NCBI GenBank assembly: GCA_964631265.1
Contig: CAZVWW010000002.1
Coordinates: forward strand, 1-62,498
Origin: CAZVWW01 sp964631265
GTDB lineage: Bacteria; Thermotogota; Thermotogae; MWEM01
Reading direction: 5' to 3'
Length of the DNA: 62,498 nt
Position numbers and translations under genes: made by a program. Each line of letters opens with the position of its first letter. Position 1 is the first letter of the stretch. This document shows, one piece after another, positions 31,633 through 39,662 of the stretch. A model generated the notes under the pieces. The model saw only the letters and a program-made list of their open reading frames with translations. It made no database searches and was not told the origin of the DNA.

Positions 31633-33388
31633 CTAACGGCCTCCTTTCAAAATTTGCCAATTGATTGATCTCTTTGGATAAACGCAGTCTTTCTGTCAAG
31701 AGCTTGGCCTTGGTCTGATCATCTTTCTCCTCTTTCATCTTCAAATCGATCTTCTTCAATTCTCTCTTCAGATGTCGCTTTCTCATCATCTTTTGACAAT
31801 CGGAGATAATCCTTGGGAAGTTTTCAGGAGAATCATACCTTCTAAATTGACGAAAGAATCTTTCAATTTTTTGTTTCTCGAAAAAATTGGGGAGATGTTC
31901 TGTTGAATCGTCGGGCTCGAAGTCAACCCTGACGGATTTAAAAAAACGCTGATAGTTTTCCATGGCTAAATCACCGTACTGTTCAAAGATTTCCTCGATA
32001 TCCTTTCGGGTGGTTGGATGAAATAGATACAGGATGAGGAGCTCATCTTCGGGATTGAGTTTTTCGCTTTGGATGTCATATTGAAAGCTGTTTCCGGTTC
32101 CGCCTCCGCGCGTCGCGGGATGCGACTGCCCGGTCTTGATACGGTTCCAGGACTCCATAAGCAATTTCTTGTCTATTCCGGTTAATTCCGAGAGTCTCCC
32201 GATGAGCTTTTCAAAGAGAGAAAGATTCTTCATCTTCCGGGCCCTTGCGAGGAGATAGCGACTCTCCTTTACAAAGCGGTCCTTTCCCATCTCCCTTGTG
32301 AGATCGTATTTTGTTTTGATGTGGTCAAGGATGTATTCCTCGATCGATACTGCCTTGAGTAACGATCTACGGAAGGCATCTATACCTTTTTTTCTTAAGA
32401 ATTCATCCGGATCTTTAGCGCCGCTGAGCTCGCAGACAAGCGCGTTTATTCCGTCTTTTAGTTGATTAAACGAACTGATAACGGCCTTTTTCCCGGCTTC
32501 ATCGGAATCAAAGACAAAGACAAATTTCCTTGTCAGGCTGGACAGTTTGTCAACATGCCTTTTTGTCAGGGCTGTCCCCATGACGGCAACGGTGTTTTTG
32601 ATCCCGTTAAGATGGAGTCTCAGTGCATCCATATACCCTTCGACAATGATAGCAAAATCCACCTGCCGTATCTGTTCCCCTGCCCGGTCCAGGAGGAAAA
32701 GGAGTTCACTCTTGTTGAAGAACTCAGATTGAGGGGAGTTGATGTATTTCGGTTGATCTTCGCCATCTTGTAGTGATCGGCCTGAAAAACCGAGCAGCCT
32801 GCCATAGCGGTCTTTTAAAGGGATGATGAGTCTCTCCGAGAACATATTCTTATCGTACCGGTTCATCATCCCGAGCTCTCTTAATCGCTCAACTGTCAGG
32901 CGTTCTTTCATTCGTAATGTGTCTGAGCGGGTTGACCATCCCAAGCCGTATTCCCTGCATCTGACGGGATCAAGATCGCGTTTCTTTTTGAGATAGTTCC
33001 ATGCCGGTGTGTTCTCTTTGAGATTGTTGACAAAGAGTTCGCCAATCTGCTTCATATCATCACTATAGCGTATAAGCTCCGGATTGGAATTGGCGGAAAA
33101 ATCAGGAGGTTGCATGCCGGCCTCATCAGCAAGTATTGTCAGAGCCTCTGAAAACGAACAGTTTTCCATTCCCTGAATAAATTCTATGGCATCACCGTTG
33201 GCACCGCAGCCGAAACAATGATAGGACTGGGTATTCTCGTAAATATAAAATGAAGGGGTTTTCTCATTGTGAAACGGGCAAAGCGCTTTGTAGTTTTTAC
33301 CCGATTTCTGTATGGAAACATAAGAAGAGATGACATCTGTTATATTAAGGGTTTTTTTTAATTCGCTAATATAATCTTTGAGTCCCAC
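31613..33388 (-). CDS. dnaG: DNA primase DnaG
   Basis: The 591-residue primase has an N-terminal CHC2 zinc finger (ALCPFHNEKTPSF, YHCFGCGANGDAIEF). The RNA polymerase core and TOPRIM domain show FAIIVEGYMDALRLHLNG and FVFDSDEAGKKA, and a C-terminal helicase-interacting region follows. It makes RNA primers at the fork. The start is GTG 33388 behind AGAGGTG. It precedes rpoD with a 20-base overlap. Confidence 0.96.
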   Translation of the reverse strand: MGLKDYISELKKTLNITDVISSYVSIQKSGKNYKALCPFHNEKTPSFYIYENTQSYHCFGCGANGDAIEFIQGMENCSFSEALTILADEAGMQPPDFSANSNPELIRYSDDMKQIGELFVNNLKENTPAWNYLKKKRDLDPVRCREYGLGWSTRSDTLRMKERLTVERLRELGMMNRYDKNMFSERLIIPLKDRYGRLLGFSGRSLQDGEDQPKYINSPQSEFFNKSELLFLLDRAGEQIRQVDFAIIVEGYMDALRLHLNGIKNTVAVMGTALTKRHVDKLSSLTRKFVFVFDSDEAGKKAVISSFNQLKDGINALVCELSGAKDPDEFLRKKGIDAFRRSLLKAVSIEEYILDHIKTKYDLTREMGKDRFVKESRYLLARARKMKNLSLFEKLIGRLSELTGIDKKLLMESWNRIKTGQSHPATRGGGTGNSFQYDIQSEKLNPEDELLILYLFHPTTRKDIEEIFEQYGDLAMENYQRFFKSVRVDFEPDDSTEHLPNFFEKQKIERFFRQFRRYDSPENFPRIISDCQKMMRKRHLKRELKKIDLKMKEEKDDQTKAKLLTERLRLSKEINQLANFERRPLDGRKQP

Positions 33389-33458
33389 GAAACACCTCTA
33401 ACAGAGGAAATTTTGACAACAAACAAACTCAAAATACCTGTCGGCCAAACTGTTATAC

Positions 33459-33467
33459 TTTATAGCA
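33459..33467 (-). promoter_or_regulatory. Extended -10 promoter for dnaG-rpoD
   Basis: Read on the minus strand: TGC-TATAAA, about 70 bases before the dnaG start and only a few bases beyond the terminator of the ribosomal-protein operon. Confidence 0.55.
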
Positions 33468-33473
33468 CAGAAA

Positions 33474-33506
33474 AGGATGCAGAGCGCTTGAAACACTCTG
33501 TATCCT
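33474..33506 (-). terminator. Terminator of the rplU-rpsI operon
   Basis: On the minus strand AGGATACAGAGTG pairs with CGCTCTGCATCCT (one mismatch or bulge), followed by TTTTCTG. It is 27 bases past the rpsI stop. Confidence 0.85.
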
Positions 33507-33532
33507 TTATTATTTTGAAAATAACGCTTTTT

Positions 33533-33937
33533 TTAACGTTTGGAGAACTGTGGTGATTTTCTGGCTTTTCTCAAACCGTATTTCTTTCTTTCAACCATTC
33601 TTTCGTCTCGTCTGAGCAATCCGGCTGATTTCAAAGAGGATCTGAGATCATCGTTGTATTCAAGCAGGGCTCTGGAAATACCGAGCCTCATAGCACCGGC
33701 TTGACCGCTGAGTCCACCGCCCTGAACCTTGATCACCAGATCGAACTTGTCTTTTGTCCCGGTTACCATCAAGGGTGCCTCGGCATGTTTGACGAGGGTA
33801 TCCCGCATGAGATAGCCTTCGAGATCGTCAAATTTCCTTCCGTTGACCTTGACCTGTCCTTTTCCCGGCCTGATGTGTACTCTTGCGATTGCTCTCTTTC
33901 TTCTGCCAGTTCCATAGTAATCTATAAATTCCGCCAT
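33533..33937 (-). CDS. rpsI: 30S ribosomal protein S9
   Basis: The 134-residue protein begins YYGTGRRKRAIARVHIRPG and ends with the conserved KARKSPQFSKR tail that reaches the P-site tRNA. It follows rplM by 23 bases in the usual rplM-rpsI order and closes the operon ahead of a terminator. Confidence 0.98.
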   Translation of the reverse strand: MAEFIDYYGTGRRKRAIARVHIRPGKGQVKVNGRKFDDLEGYLMRDTLVKHAEAPLMVTGTKDKFDLVIKVQGGGLSGQAGAMRLGISRALLEYNDDLRSSLKSAGLLRRDERMVERKKYGLRKARKSPQFSKR

Positions 33938-33960
33938 TAATCATAACCTCCGTTTGACTG

Positions 33961-34398
33961 TCATACTTCGACCTTTTCAGGGTTCTGCGCTGCATGAGGA
34001 TGCTCACTGCCCGCATATACTTTGAGTTTCTTGTACATCTGTGTGCCAAGCCGGTTCTTGGGAAGCATTCTCTGAATGGCCAGTCGGACCACCCGTTCGG
34101 GATGCTTTTTGATCATTTCCTTGAAACCGATCTCTTTCATGTGTCCGGGATATTTTGAAAATCTTCTGTATATCTTCTTGTCCGCCTTCTTACCTGTAAG
34201 CTTCACCTTATCGGCATTGATAATGATAACATAATCACCGGAATCAACGTTCGGCGTGTATTGTGGATTTCTCTTACCGGATAAGACATTTGCCACCTGC
34301 GTTGCCATCCTGCCTAAAACCTGATCCTCAGCGTCAATTACGTACCACTTTTTTTCAACTTCCCCAGGTTTGAGGCGGAAACTCTTTTGATTCAACAT
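33961..34398 (-). CDS. rplM: 50S ribosomal protein L13
   Basis: The 145-residue protein has the L13 hallmarks WYVIDAEDQVLGRMATQVANVL, GDYVIIINADKVKLTGKKADKKIYRR and the GMLPKNRLG-like RMLPKNRLGTQMYKKLKVY. Only 21 bases separate it from rpmA, so rplU-prp-rpmA and rplM-rpsI form one five-gene unit. Confidence 0.98.
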   Translation of the reverse strand: MLNQKSFRLKPGEVEKKWYVIDAEDQVLGRMATQVANVLSGKRNPQYTPNVDSGDYVIIINADKVKLTGKKADKKIYRRFSKYPGHMKEIGFKEMIKKHPERVVRLAIQRMLPKNRLGTQMYKKLKVYAGSEHPHAAQNPEKVEV

Positions 34399-34419
34399 AA
34401 GATAATTCCTCCTCTAGTC

Positions 34420-34698
34420 TTATTGTTTCTCAACAACATGTACATATTTTCTGTTGCGTTTCTTTTTGAAGGAAACGTGTCCTTCCTGCATGGCATAAAT
34501 GGTGTAATCTTTACCCATGCCGACGTTCTCGCCCGGGAAAATCTTGGTTCCCCTCTGTTTTAATATTATATTGCCTGGGATGACGAATGATCCGTCGCCT
34601 TTTTTAACGCCCAGGTATTTTGGATTACTATCTCTTCCGTTCTTTCCCCCACCCGTTTTCCTGTGGGCAAAAAGCTGTAAATCCATTCTGAGTTTCAT
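34420..34698 (-). CDS. rpmA: 50S ribosomal protein L27 with cleavable N-terminal extension
   Basis: The 92-residue protein carries the L27 core (KTGGGKNGRDSNPKYLGVKK). Ahead of it lies an extension MKLRMDLQLFAHRK that holds the LQ-x-FA processing motif used in Firmicutes-type L27. Prp is expected to cut between F10 and A11, so that the mature N-terminus reaches the peptidyl-transferase centre. The prp gene is directly upstream with a 4-base overlap. Confidence 0.96.
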   Translation of the reverse strand: MKLRMDLQLFAHRKTGGGKNGRDSNPKYLGVKKGDGSFVIPGNIILKQRGTKIFPGENVGMGKDYTIYAMQEGHVSFKKKRNRKYVHVVEKQ

Positions 34699-35009
34699 TC
34701 TTTCACCTCCACTTTTAAATAGTCGGAATACTCTTCTTCAATTGATTGAAGCGATCTGATAAGAGCCTTTATCATCATTTCAGATAACGCACTGGTATGC
34801 ATTAATTCCACAGACAGATACCCTTCTTCATCCTGCTCAACATGGGCCTCAACATCCAGATCTGAAACCAGTATTTCAGCTGTGTGAATCGTCAGGGCGC
34901 TCACCGATGCGCACACAATATCGTTTCCCCTGTCGGCATATCCCGAGTGCCCGCTGACCTTGAATCCTCTGAAACCTGATCTGTTGCGGTGAAAAAGGAC
35001 GCTGATCAT
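34695..35009 (-). CDS. prp: Ribosomal-processing cysteine protease Prp
   Basis: The 104-residue protein has the Prp motif GHSGYA...GNDIVCASVS, with catalytic His21 and Cys33. It removes the N-terminal extension of L27. Its start ATG directly abuts the rplU stop, and it overlaps rpmA by four bases. This gives the L21-Prp-L27 arrangement known from Firmicutes and Thermotogota. Confidence 0.95.
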   Translation of the reverse strand: MISVLFHRNRSGFRGFKVSGHSGYADRGNDIVCASVSALTIHTAEILVSDLDVEAHVEQDEEGYLSVELMHTSALSEMMIKALIRSLQSIEEEYSDYLKVEVKE

Positions 35010-35321
35010 CTACTGTTCTATCTTGTCCACTTTAACAGACGTATACCATTGTTTGTGTCCTAACTCACGCCTGTACTGTTTTCTCCTGCGGAATTTAATG
35101 ACCTTGACCTTCTTGTCACGTACATTCTCGACAACCGTTCCGACTACTTTAGCGCCTTCAACATAGGGTTCACCAAACTTCATGTCATTATCATTCCTCA
35201 GCATGACGACCCTGTCAAACGTAATTTCCTTGCCGGGTTCAAGATCCGTCTTGTCAACGTAGATCATATTTCCCTCTTCAACCTTGTACTGCCGGCCGGA
35301 TGTTTCAATAATCGCGTACAT
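35010..35321 (-). CDS. rplU: 50S ribosomal protein L21
   Basis: The 103-residue protein matches L21: MYAIIETSGRQYKVEEGNMI, VVMLRNDNDMKFGEPYVEGA, KVKVIKFRRRKQYRRELGHKQWYT. It is first in the operon rplU-prp-rpmA-rplM-rpsI. A leader of about 90 bases with a hairpin precedes it. Confidence 0.97.
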   Translation of the reverse strand: MYAIIETSGRQYKVEEGNMIYVDKTDLEPGKEITFDRVVMLRNDNDMKFGEPYVEGAKVVGTVVENVRDKKVKVIKFRRRKQYRRELGHKQWYTSVKVDKIEQ

Positions 35322-35364
35322 CTTTAACCTCCTTTTTCTGTATTCAAATTCGCTGATGCAGGTA

Positions 35365-35381
35365 CTCTCTCAACAAGAGAG
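35365..35381 (-). promoter_or_regulatory. Hairpin in the rplU leader
   Basis: A perfect 6-bp stem, CTCTCT/AGAGAG with a 5-base loop, lies between the promoter and the rplU start. Ribosomal leaders often hold autogenous control structures, but this stem alone does not prove one. Confidence 0.35.
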
Positions 35382-35414
35382 CTTTGACACCAACATCATG
35401 CCAAAATCCGGCAT

Positions 35415-35423
35415 ATTATATCA
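35415..35423 (-). promoter_or_regulatory. Extended -10 promoter for the rplU operon
   Basis: On the minus strand this reads TGA-TATAAT, giving a 5' leader of roughly 85-90 bases ahead of rplU. No strong -35 is visible. Confidence 0.65.
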
Positions 35424-35482
35424 CACTTCATGCCGTTTTTCATATTTATGATGTAAAGGTTTTTTGAAATCCGTCTCTTTCC

Positions 35483-36571
35483 TCATTCCTCGACGGCTGC
35501 GCCTCTTTTTCTGATCCGGAGTCTGTAGAGACTTTCGATGATCGTCTTGGAACGCTTTTCGCCTATTCCGTCAACCTCTTTCAACGATTCGGGATCCGCA
35601 TCCTTGATAGCCCTCAGATCGCTGAACTGATCCACCAGTTTGTTGACGATATTCGTGGGGATCTTGGTCATCGTTCTCAATAGCCTGATGCCCCGTGAGG
35701 TGACCGGCTCTTCCATAATGAGTTTTGTTGCTTTGTATCCCAGGATGTTGGCGATCTTCGAGTACTCAATGAGGTCCTTCTCACCGAGGTTCTGAAGTTT
35801 ATCACAAATATCACGCACGTTTTCGTGCTCGGGGATTGACTTGCTCACCATGTAATCAGCCACAATCAGTTCGAGATGTTCGTTCAGATCACTGAGCATC
35901 TCCTCAAGCTGCATCTTGGCCAGTCTGCCGTTAACGCCCATCTCCCAGATGTACGGCTCTATCTCGATCCCGATCCGGATGGCTGCTGTAGCCTTTTCCA
36001 GGGTCTTGCGTACGTCAAAGACCGTTACACGGTCCTCAATCTCCAGATTGTCCAATATCTCGACGGCCTTGTTATAACTGTAGCGATATTTCTCGATCGC
36101 CTTAAGCCCCTGATCGACCATGGTGATGAGAAAGTTGAGATCCTTCAGCACATATGTGTAGGCTCCCCAGTAAATGCTGACCACCCCTCTTCGACGGGAA
36201 ACGGCAAGCGAGATCTTGCCGGTCTGCTTTGCAATCCGCTCGGCGTTCCGGTGTCTCATTCCCGTCTCCTTAGAGGGCAGGGAGGGATCCGGTGTCAGCT
36301 GGACATTGGCATAGAGGATCTTGGTCACGTTCTCGTTGAGAATAACCGCTCCATCCATCTTGGCCAGCTCATAGACCTTTTTCGGTGAATAGTCCGTATT
36401 CACGTAAAAACCCGGTTGGATCAGGTCATCATACCGCTTGATATCGTCTTCATTCATCAGCAGTAAGAGGCCGCCGCTGTTGGCATTAAGGATATTTTCA
36501 AGGCCCATTCTCAACTGTGTTCCCGGTGAGCAGAGCTTAATAATCTCCTTCAGTAAATCGTATTTTCCCAT
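35483..36571 (-). CDS. disA: Diadenylate cyclase DisA (c-di-AMP synthase, DNA-scanning)
   Basis: The product of 362 residues makes c-di-AMP from two ATP. The DAC domain shows MDGAVIL (DGA motif) and GMRHRNAERI (RHR motif). A linker helical domain and a C-terminal helix-hairpin-helix (LKEVDGIGEKRSKTIIESLYRL) that binds branched DNA follow. ATG 36571, five bases after GGAGG, is preferred; ATG 36586 or 36583 would add five or four residues. It is divergent from yceD and monocistronic. No radA gene is nearby. Confidence 0.96.
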   Translation of the reverse strand: MGKYDLLKEIIKLCSPGTQLRMGLENILNANSGGLLLLMNEDDIKRYDDLIQPGFYVNTDYSPKKVYELAKMDGAVILNENVTKILYANVQLTPDPSLPSKETGMRHRNAERIAKQTGKISLAVSRRRGVVSIYWGAYTYVLKDLNFLITMVDQGLKAIEKYRYSYNKAVEILDNLEIEDRVTVFDVRKTLEKATAAIRIGIEIEPYIWEMGVNGRLAKMQLEEMLSDLNEHLELIVADYMVSKSIPEHENVRDICDKLQNLGEKDLIEYSKIANILGYKATKLIMEEPVTSRGIRLLRTMTKIPTNIVNKLVDQFSDLRAIKDADPESLKEVDGIGEKRSKTIIESLYRLRIRKRGAAVEE

Positions 36572-36596
36572 CTCTTCCTCCATCATCTTTTCTTTT

Positions 36597-36605
36597 ATTA
36601 TACCA
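36597..36605 (-). promoter_or_regulatory. Extended -10 promoter for disA
   Basis: On the minus strand this reads TGG-TATAAT, about 25 bases ahead of the disA start, leaving a very short leader. Confidence 0.6.
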
Positions 36606-36620
36606 TGCAGTCGGTTTTAA

Positions 36621-36629
36621 TGTTACAAT
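36621..36629 (+). promoter_or_regulatory. Extended -10 promoter for yceD-rpmF
   Basis: TGT-TACAAT, about 70 bases ahead of yceD and facing away from the disA promoter. A 5-bp inverted repeat AGACC/GGTCT follows in the leader (about 36639-36656). Confidence 0.55.
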
Positions 36630-36697
36630 AGACGTATAAAGACCTCAGGTTAGGTCTGGGTATAACGAAGCGTAACTTGAGTACAGAGGTGATTATG

Positions 36698-37273
36698 ATG
36701 TCCGGAAGAAAGAACCTGATCGTTGAAGTAACATCTTTAGAGCCCGGAAAGCAGACGGAACTCATCGGAGAACTGGACAGGGGGTTGATTGAAGAGCTCT
36801 TTGATAGTCTTCAATTCCTGTCGGATGTTCAATACAAAATGATTCTCTTTAAGTCAAAACATGAATTGTTTGTAACAGGATCGGTTGAATGCGAGGTTGA
36901 GTCTCCGTGTGTGAGATGTCTGAAACCCGTTCAAACTGAGATCAATGGCGAGATAGAAGCGACTTACATCGCGAAGGGGGAGATCTCGGATGATGAAACC
37001 GAACAGGAATTGGAATCTCTTGAAAATGTGATATACTATGTGGGCACTGAAGTGGACTTATTTGATAGAGTCGTCGAGGCAGTCGTTACAGGCCTGCCTG
37101 ATCGGTTTTTGTGTGCGCCCGATTGTAAAGGGCTCTGTCCGTATTGTGGTGCCGATTTGAATCTTGAAGAGGATCACCAGTGCAGTCATCGCGGCGGTGA
37201 TGCAATCGACCCGAGACTGGCTGCGTTGAAAAAGCTCCAACTGAATAATAATTCTGAAAAAGATGATAAATGA
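36698..37273 (+). CDS. yceD: YceD/DUF177 protein (23S rRNA accumulation protein)
   Basis: The product of about 191 residues has the DUF177 pattern: CVRCLKPV in the middle and a C-terminal CAPDCKGLCPYCGADL cysteine cluster ending in HQCSHR. Members are nearly always next to rpmF, as here (21 bases), and are needed for normal 23S rRNA levels. ATG 36698 or 36695 follows AGAGGTG; a longer TTG start at 36677 is less likely. Confidence 0.92.
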   Translation: MSGRKNLIVEVTSLEPGKQTELIGELDRGLIEELFDSLQFLSDVQYKMILFKSKHELFVTGSVECEVESPCVRCLKPVQTEINGEIEATYIAKGEISDDETEQELESLENVIYYVGTEVDLFDRVVEAVVTGLPDRFLCAPDCKGLCPYCGADLNLEEDHQCSHRGGDAIDPRLAALKKLQLNNNSEKDDK

Positions 37274-37294
37274 CGTGTAAGGAGGGAACAGGAT

Positions 37295-37486
37295 ATGGCA
37301 GTACCAAAGAAAAAGCACTCGAGAAGCAGGACTCGAAGAAGAAGAGCTCATTTTTTCAAGGCCTTTGACTCACCGAGATCCGTGTGCTCCAATTGCGGTG
37401 AAACAAAACTCCCGCACCGTGTCTGTTTAAACTGCGGTTACTACAACGGGAAGAAAGTACTGGAATTTGAAGAAGAGGAAGAATAA
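37295..37486 (+). CDS. rpmF: 50S ribosomal protein L32
   Basis: The 63-residue protein starts MAVPKKKHSRSRTRRRRAH and keeps the four-cysteine zinc ribbon (CSNCG, CLNCG). An acidic Glu-rich tail closes it. It follows yceD in the conserved yceD-rpmF order and ends at a terminator. Confidence 0.98.
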   Translation: MAVPKKKHSRSRTRRRRAHFFKAFDSPRSVCSNCGETKLPHRVCLNCGYYNGKKVLEFEEEEE

Positions 37487-37497
37487 TATAATCGAAG

Positions 37498-37541
37498 ACA
37501 CAGCCTCGATGTGACAGGATCGCGTCAGGCTGTGTTTTTTT
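37498..37541 (+). terminator. Terminator after rpmF, overlapping the fliI 3' end
   Basis: ACACAGCCT pairs with AGGCTGTGT (9 bp) and a run of seven T follows. The right arm and T-run lie inside the last codons of fliI on the other strand, so one sequence is both coding and terminator. Confidence 0.85.
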
Positions 37542-38874
37542 CTTCATCTCCAAGCGCCTCCCGGTTGATCTTTATGAGTCTCTGCACCAGTTCGTTGTAA
37601 TCAACTTTCTCACTGACACCCTGCTTGAGAAATGCATTAATCTCATCAATAAACTTAATAGCCCGGTCAATCTTAGGATCACTGCCTGATTTATAAGCGC
37701 CAATATCGATGAGATCTTTTGCGTCGTTGTATGCCGCCATGAGATCTTTCAAGTTTCTGGCTGCTTCCAGATGTTTCTCACCGGCAATCTCAGTCATCAG
37801 CCTGCTGATGCTTGCCAGTACGTCAATGGCGGGATAATGGTTCGCCTCGGCCAGGTTCCTCGACAGGATGATGTGACCATCGACCACCCCCCTGACCGTG
37901 TCACTGATCGGTTCGTTGAAATCATCCCCCTCGACCAGAACGGTGTAGATCCCGGTTATGCTTCCCTTTTCTGAGTTACCGGCCCTTTCAAGGATCTTTG
38001 GCAGGCCTGCAAAGACACTGGGTGGATAGCCTCTGGTGGTGGGAGGTTCGCCAATGGCCAACCCCAGTTCCCTCTGCGCCATCGCCCATCTCGTGAGGGA
38101 ATCGACCATGAGCATAACGTTGAAGCCCTTTGCCCTGAAGTATTCGGCAATGGAGGTTGTTGTTTGGAGGGCTTTAACCCGCATAAGGGCCGGCTGGTCC
38201 GAGGTGGAAACGACAACGATGCTGCGTTTAAGGCCCTCTTCGCCCAGATCGCGCTCGATAAACTCTCTGACCTCTCTGCCTCTCTCGCCAATGAGCCCGA
38301 TGACATTGATATCCGCCTTGGTATTTCTCGCGATCATCCCGAGTGTGGTTGATTTTCCGACCCCGCTTCCTGCGAAGATGCCGATACGCTGTCCTCTTCC
38401 AAGGGTTATAAAACCGTCGATGGCACGGATGCCGACGGGTATGGTGTCTTCTATACGGTCTCTGATGAGCGGATTAGGGGGTTGATTGTCCAATGAAATC
38501 TGTTTTTCCGGTATAAAGGACTTTCCGTCAATCGGACGGCCGAGCCCGTCCAAAACTCTACCGAGGAGGTTTTTTCCGACGCCGACGTTGAGTGGTTTCT
38601 TTGTTCCGTAGACCTCACATCCCAGCGAGATTCCAGAAAAATCTTCCAGCGGCATCAGGATGATGTGATTGTCCTTGAATCCCACAACCTCGCTCAGGAT
38701 CTTCTCTCCCCGGCCGTTGGTAATATAGCAACCTTCCCCGAGAAAGACCTCGGGACCGGCGGACTCAATGGTCAATCCGACGATTCTCTTGACACTTCCG
38801 TTTAGAACAAGGAAGTCCGTCTCTTCAACGGATTTCTCAAAATAGTCCATTCTCTTCAATGAGCCAAAACTCAT
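37525..38874 (-). CDS. fliI: Flagellar export ATPase FliI
   Basis: The 449-residue protein is an F1-beta-like ATPase of the flagellar type III export gate. It has Walker A AGSGVGKSTTLG, the GERGREVREF segment, Walker B VMLMVDSLTRWAMAQRE, and the ATTRGYPPSVFAGLPKILERAG-type PPTTRGYPPSVF motif. It overlaps fliH by ATGA. No fliJ follows; rpmF converges instead. Confidence 0.96.
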   Translation of the reverse strand: MSFGSLKRMDYFEKSVEETDFLVLNGSVKRIVGLTIESAGPEVFLGEGCYITNGRGEKILSEVVGFKDNHIILMPLEDFSGISLGCEVYGTKKPLNVGVGKNLLGRVLDGLGRPIDGKSFIPEKQISLDNQPPNPLIRDRIEDTIPVGIRAIDGFITLGRGQRIGIFAGSGVGKSTTLGMIARNTKADINVIGLIGERGREVREFIERDLGEEGLKRSIVVVSTSDQPALMRVKALQTTTSIAEYFRAKGFNVMLMVDSLTRWAMAQRELGLAIGEPPTTRGYPPSVFAGLPKILERAGNSEKGSITGIYTVLVEGDDFNEPISDTVRGVVDGHIILSRNLAEANHYPAIDVLASISRLMTEIAGEKHLEAARNLKDLMAAYNDAKDLIDIGAYKSGSDPKIDRAIKFIDEINAFLKQGVSEKVDYNELVQRLIKINREALGDEEKNTA

Positions 38875-39662
38875 TCTGAACCACCGAACACTTCATCGAT
38901 CAGTGATTTCAATATTTCACGCTGATTCTCATAAGAGGCATCAAGTGTGCCATAACTCGTTTCCACAACAACCCCGCCCTTTGAAACAGACGGGTCCTGG
39001 CGTATTTCAAAACTTGTCAGGGTTTCGTTCATCTTCTTGTTCAATTCGGGCGGAAAGGACGAAAAATCCCTGGGATTGAATTTAAAGACGATATCCCGCA
39101 AACTCACTACTCTTCTCATCAATTCATCCACTTTCTTTTCGAGTATCTCACCTTTCTTCTCTTCCAGGGTCGTTAAAAGGATCTTTTCAGAGAGCAGGGC
39201 TATCAGATCCCTCACTTTTTCGGTCGAGAGTTCAGCGTATTCTTCCCGCGATTTGTTTAAGGCTTCGCTTGCCGATTTTAACGCCTTTGTTGAGGCACTC
39301 ATCTTGTCATTCCATTTCTTCTCCAGCTGCTTCTCTTTCTCAGCAGCCTTTTTTTCTGCCTGCTTCATTATCTTTTCCGATTCTTTAGCGGCCTTCGTCT
39401 TGATCTTTTCAGCTTCTGCCTTGATTTCTTTCGCTTCATTGTTCGCCTCTTCGATGATGACCCGGGCTTTTTCCTTGGCAAGACTGACAGCAGGGGATAC
39501 AATATTCTCCTGCATCTCCTCTTGGGATGGGGTTCCGTCCTGAGAATCCCTCGAATCATCGCCTGCCTCTTTCTTATCTTTATCGGCGGGTTCTTTCTTT
39601 CTCAAACTGATCCGCTCATTATCGTCTATCGTAACAAGAGCCCTTTTGATCAGATTATACAA
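38871..39662 (-). CDS. fliH: Flagellar assembly protein FliH
   Basis: The 263-residue protein has an acidic/basic N-terminal region, a long Ala/Glu/Lys coiled coil (about residues 60-150), and a C-terminal FliH/HrpE domain ending SKGGVVVETSYGTLDASYENQ (in the family pattern GGxxVET..G.IDAS). It binds and regulates FliI. The start is TTG 39662, inside the last codons of fliG. Confidence 0.92.
   Translation of the reverse strand: MYNLIKRALVTIDDNERISLRKKEPADKDKKEAGDDSRDSQDGTPSQEEMQENIVSPAVSLAKEKARVIIEEANNEAKEIKAEAEKIKTKAAKESEKIMKQAEKKAAEKEKQLEKKWNDKMSASTKALKSASEALNKSREEYAELSTEKVRDLIALLSEKILLTTLEEKKGEILEKKVDELMRRVVSLRDIVFKFNPRDFSSFPPELNKKMNETLTSFEIRQDPSVSKGGVVVETSYGTLDASYENQREILKSLIDEVFGGSE

Noticed and set aside
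39037..39543. 168-codon open frame on the plus strand
   Set aside because: Mirror of the Ala/Glu/Lys coiled coil of fliH; the Ser/Phe-rich translation is typical of an antisense shadow.
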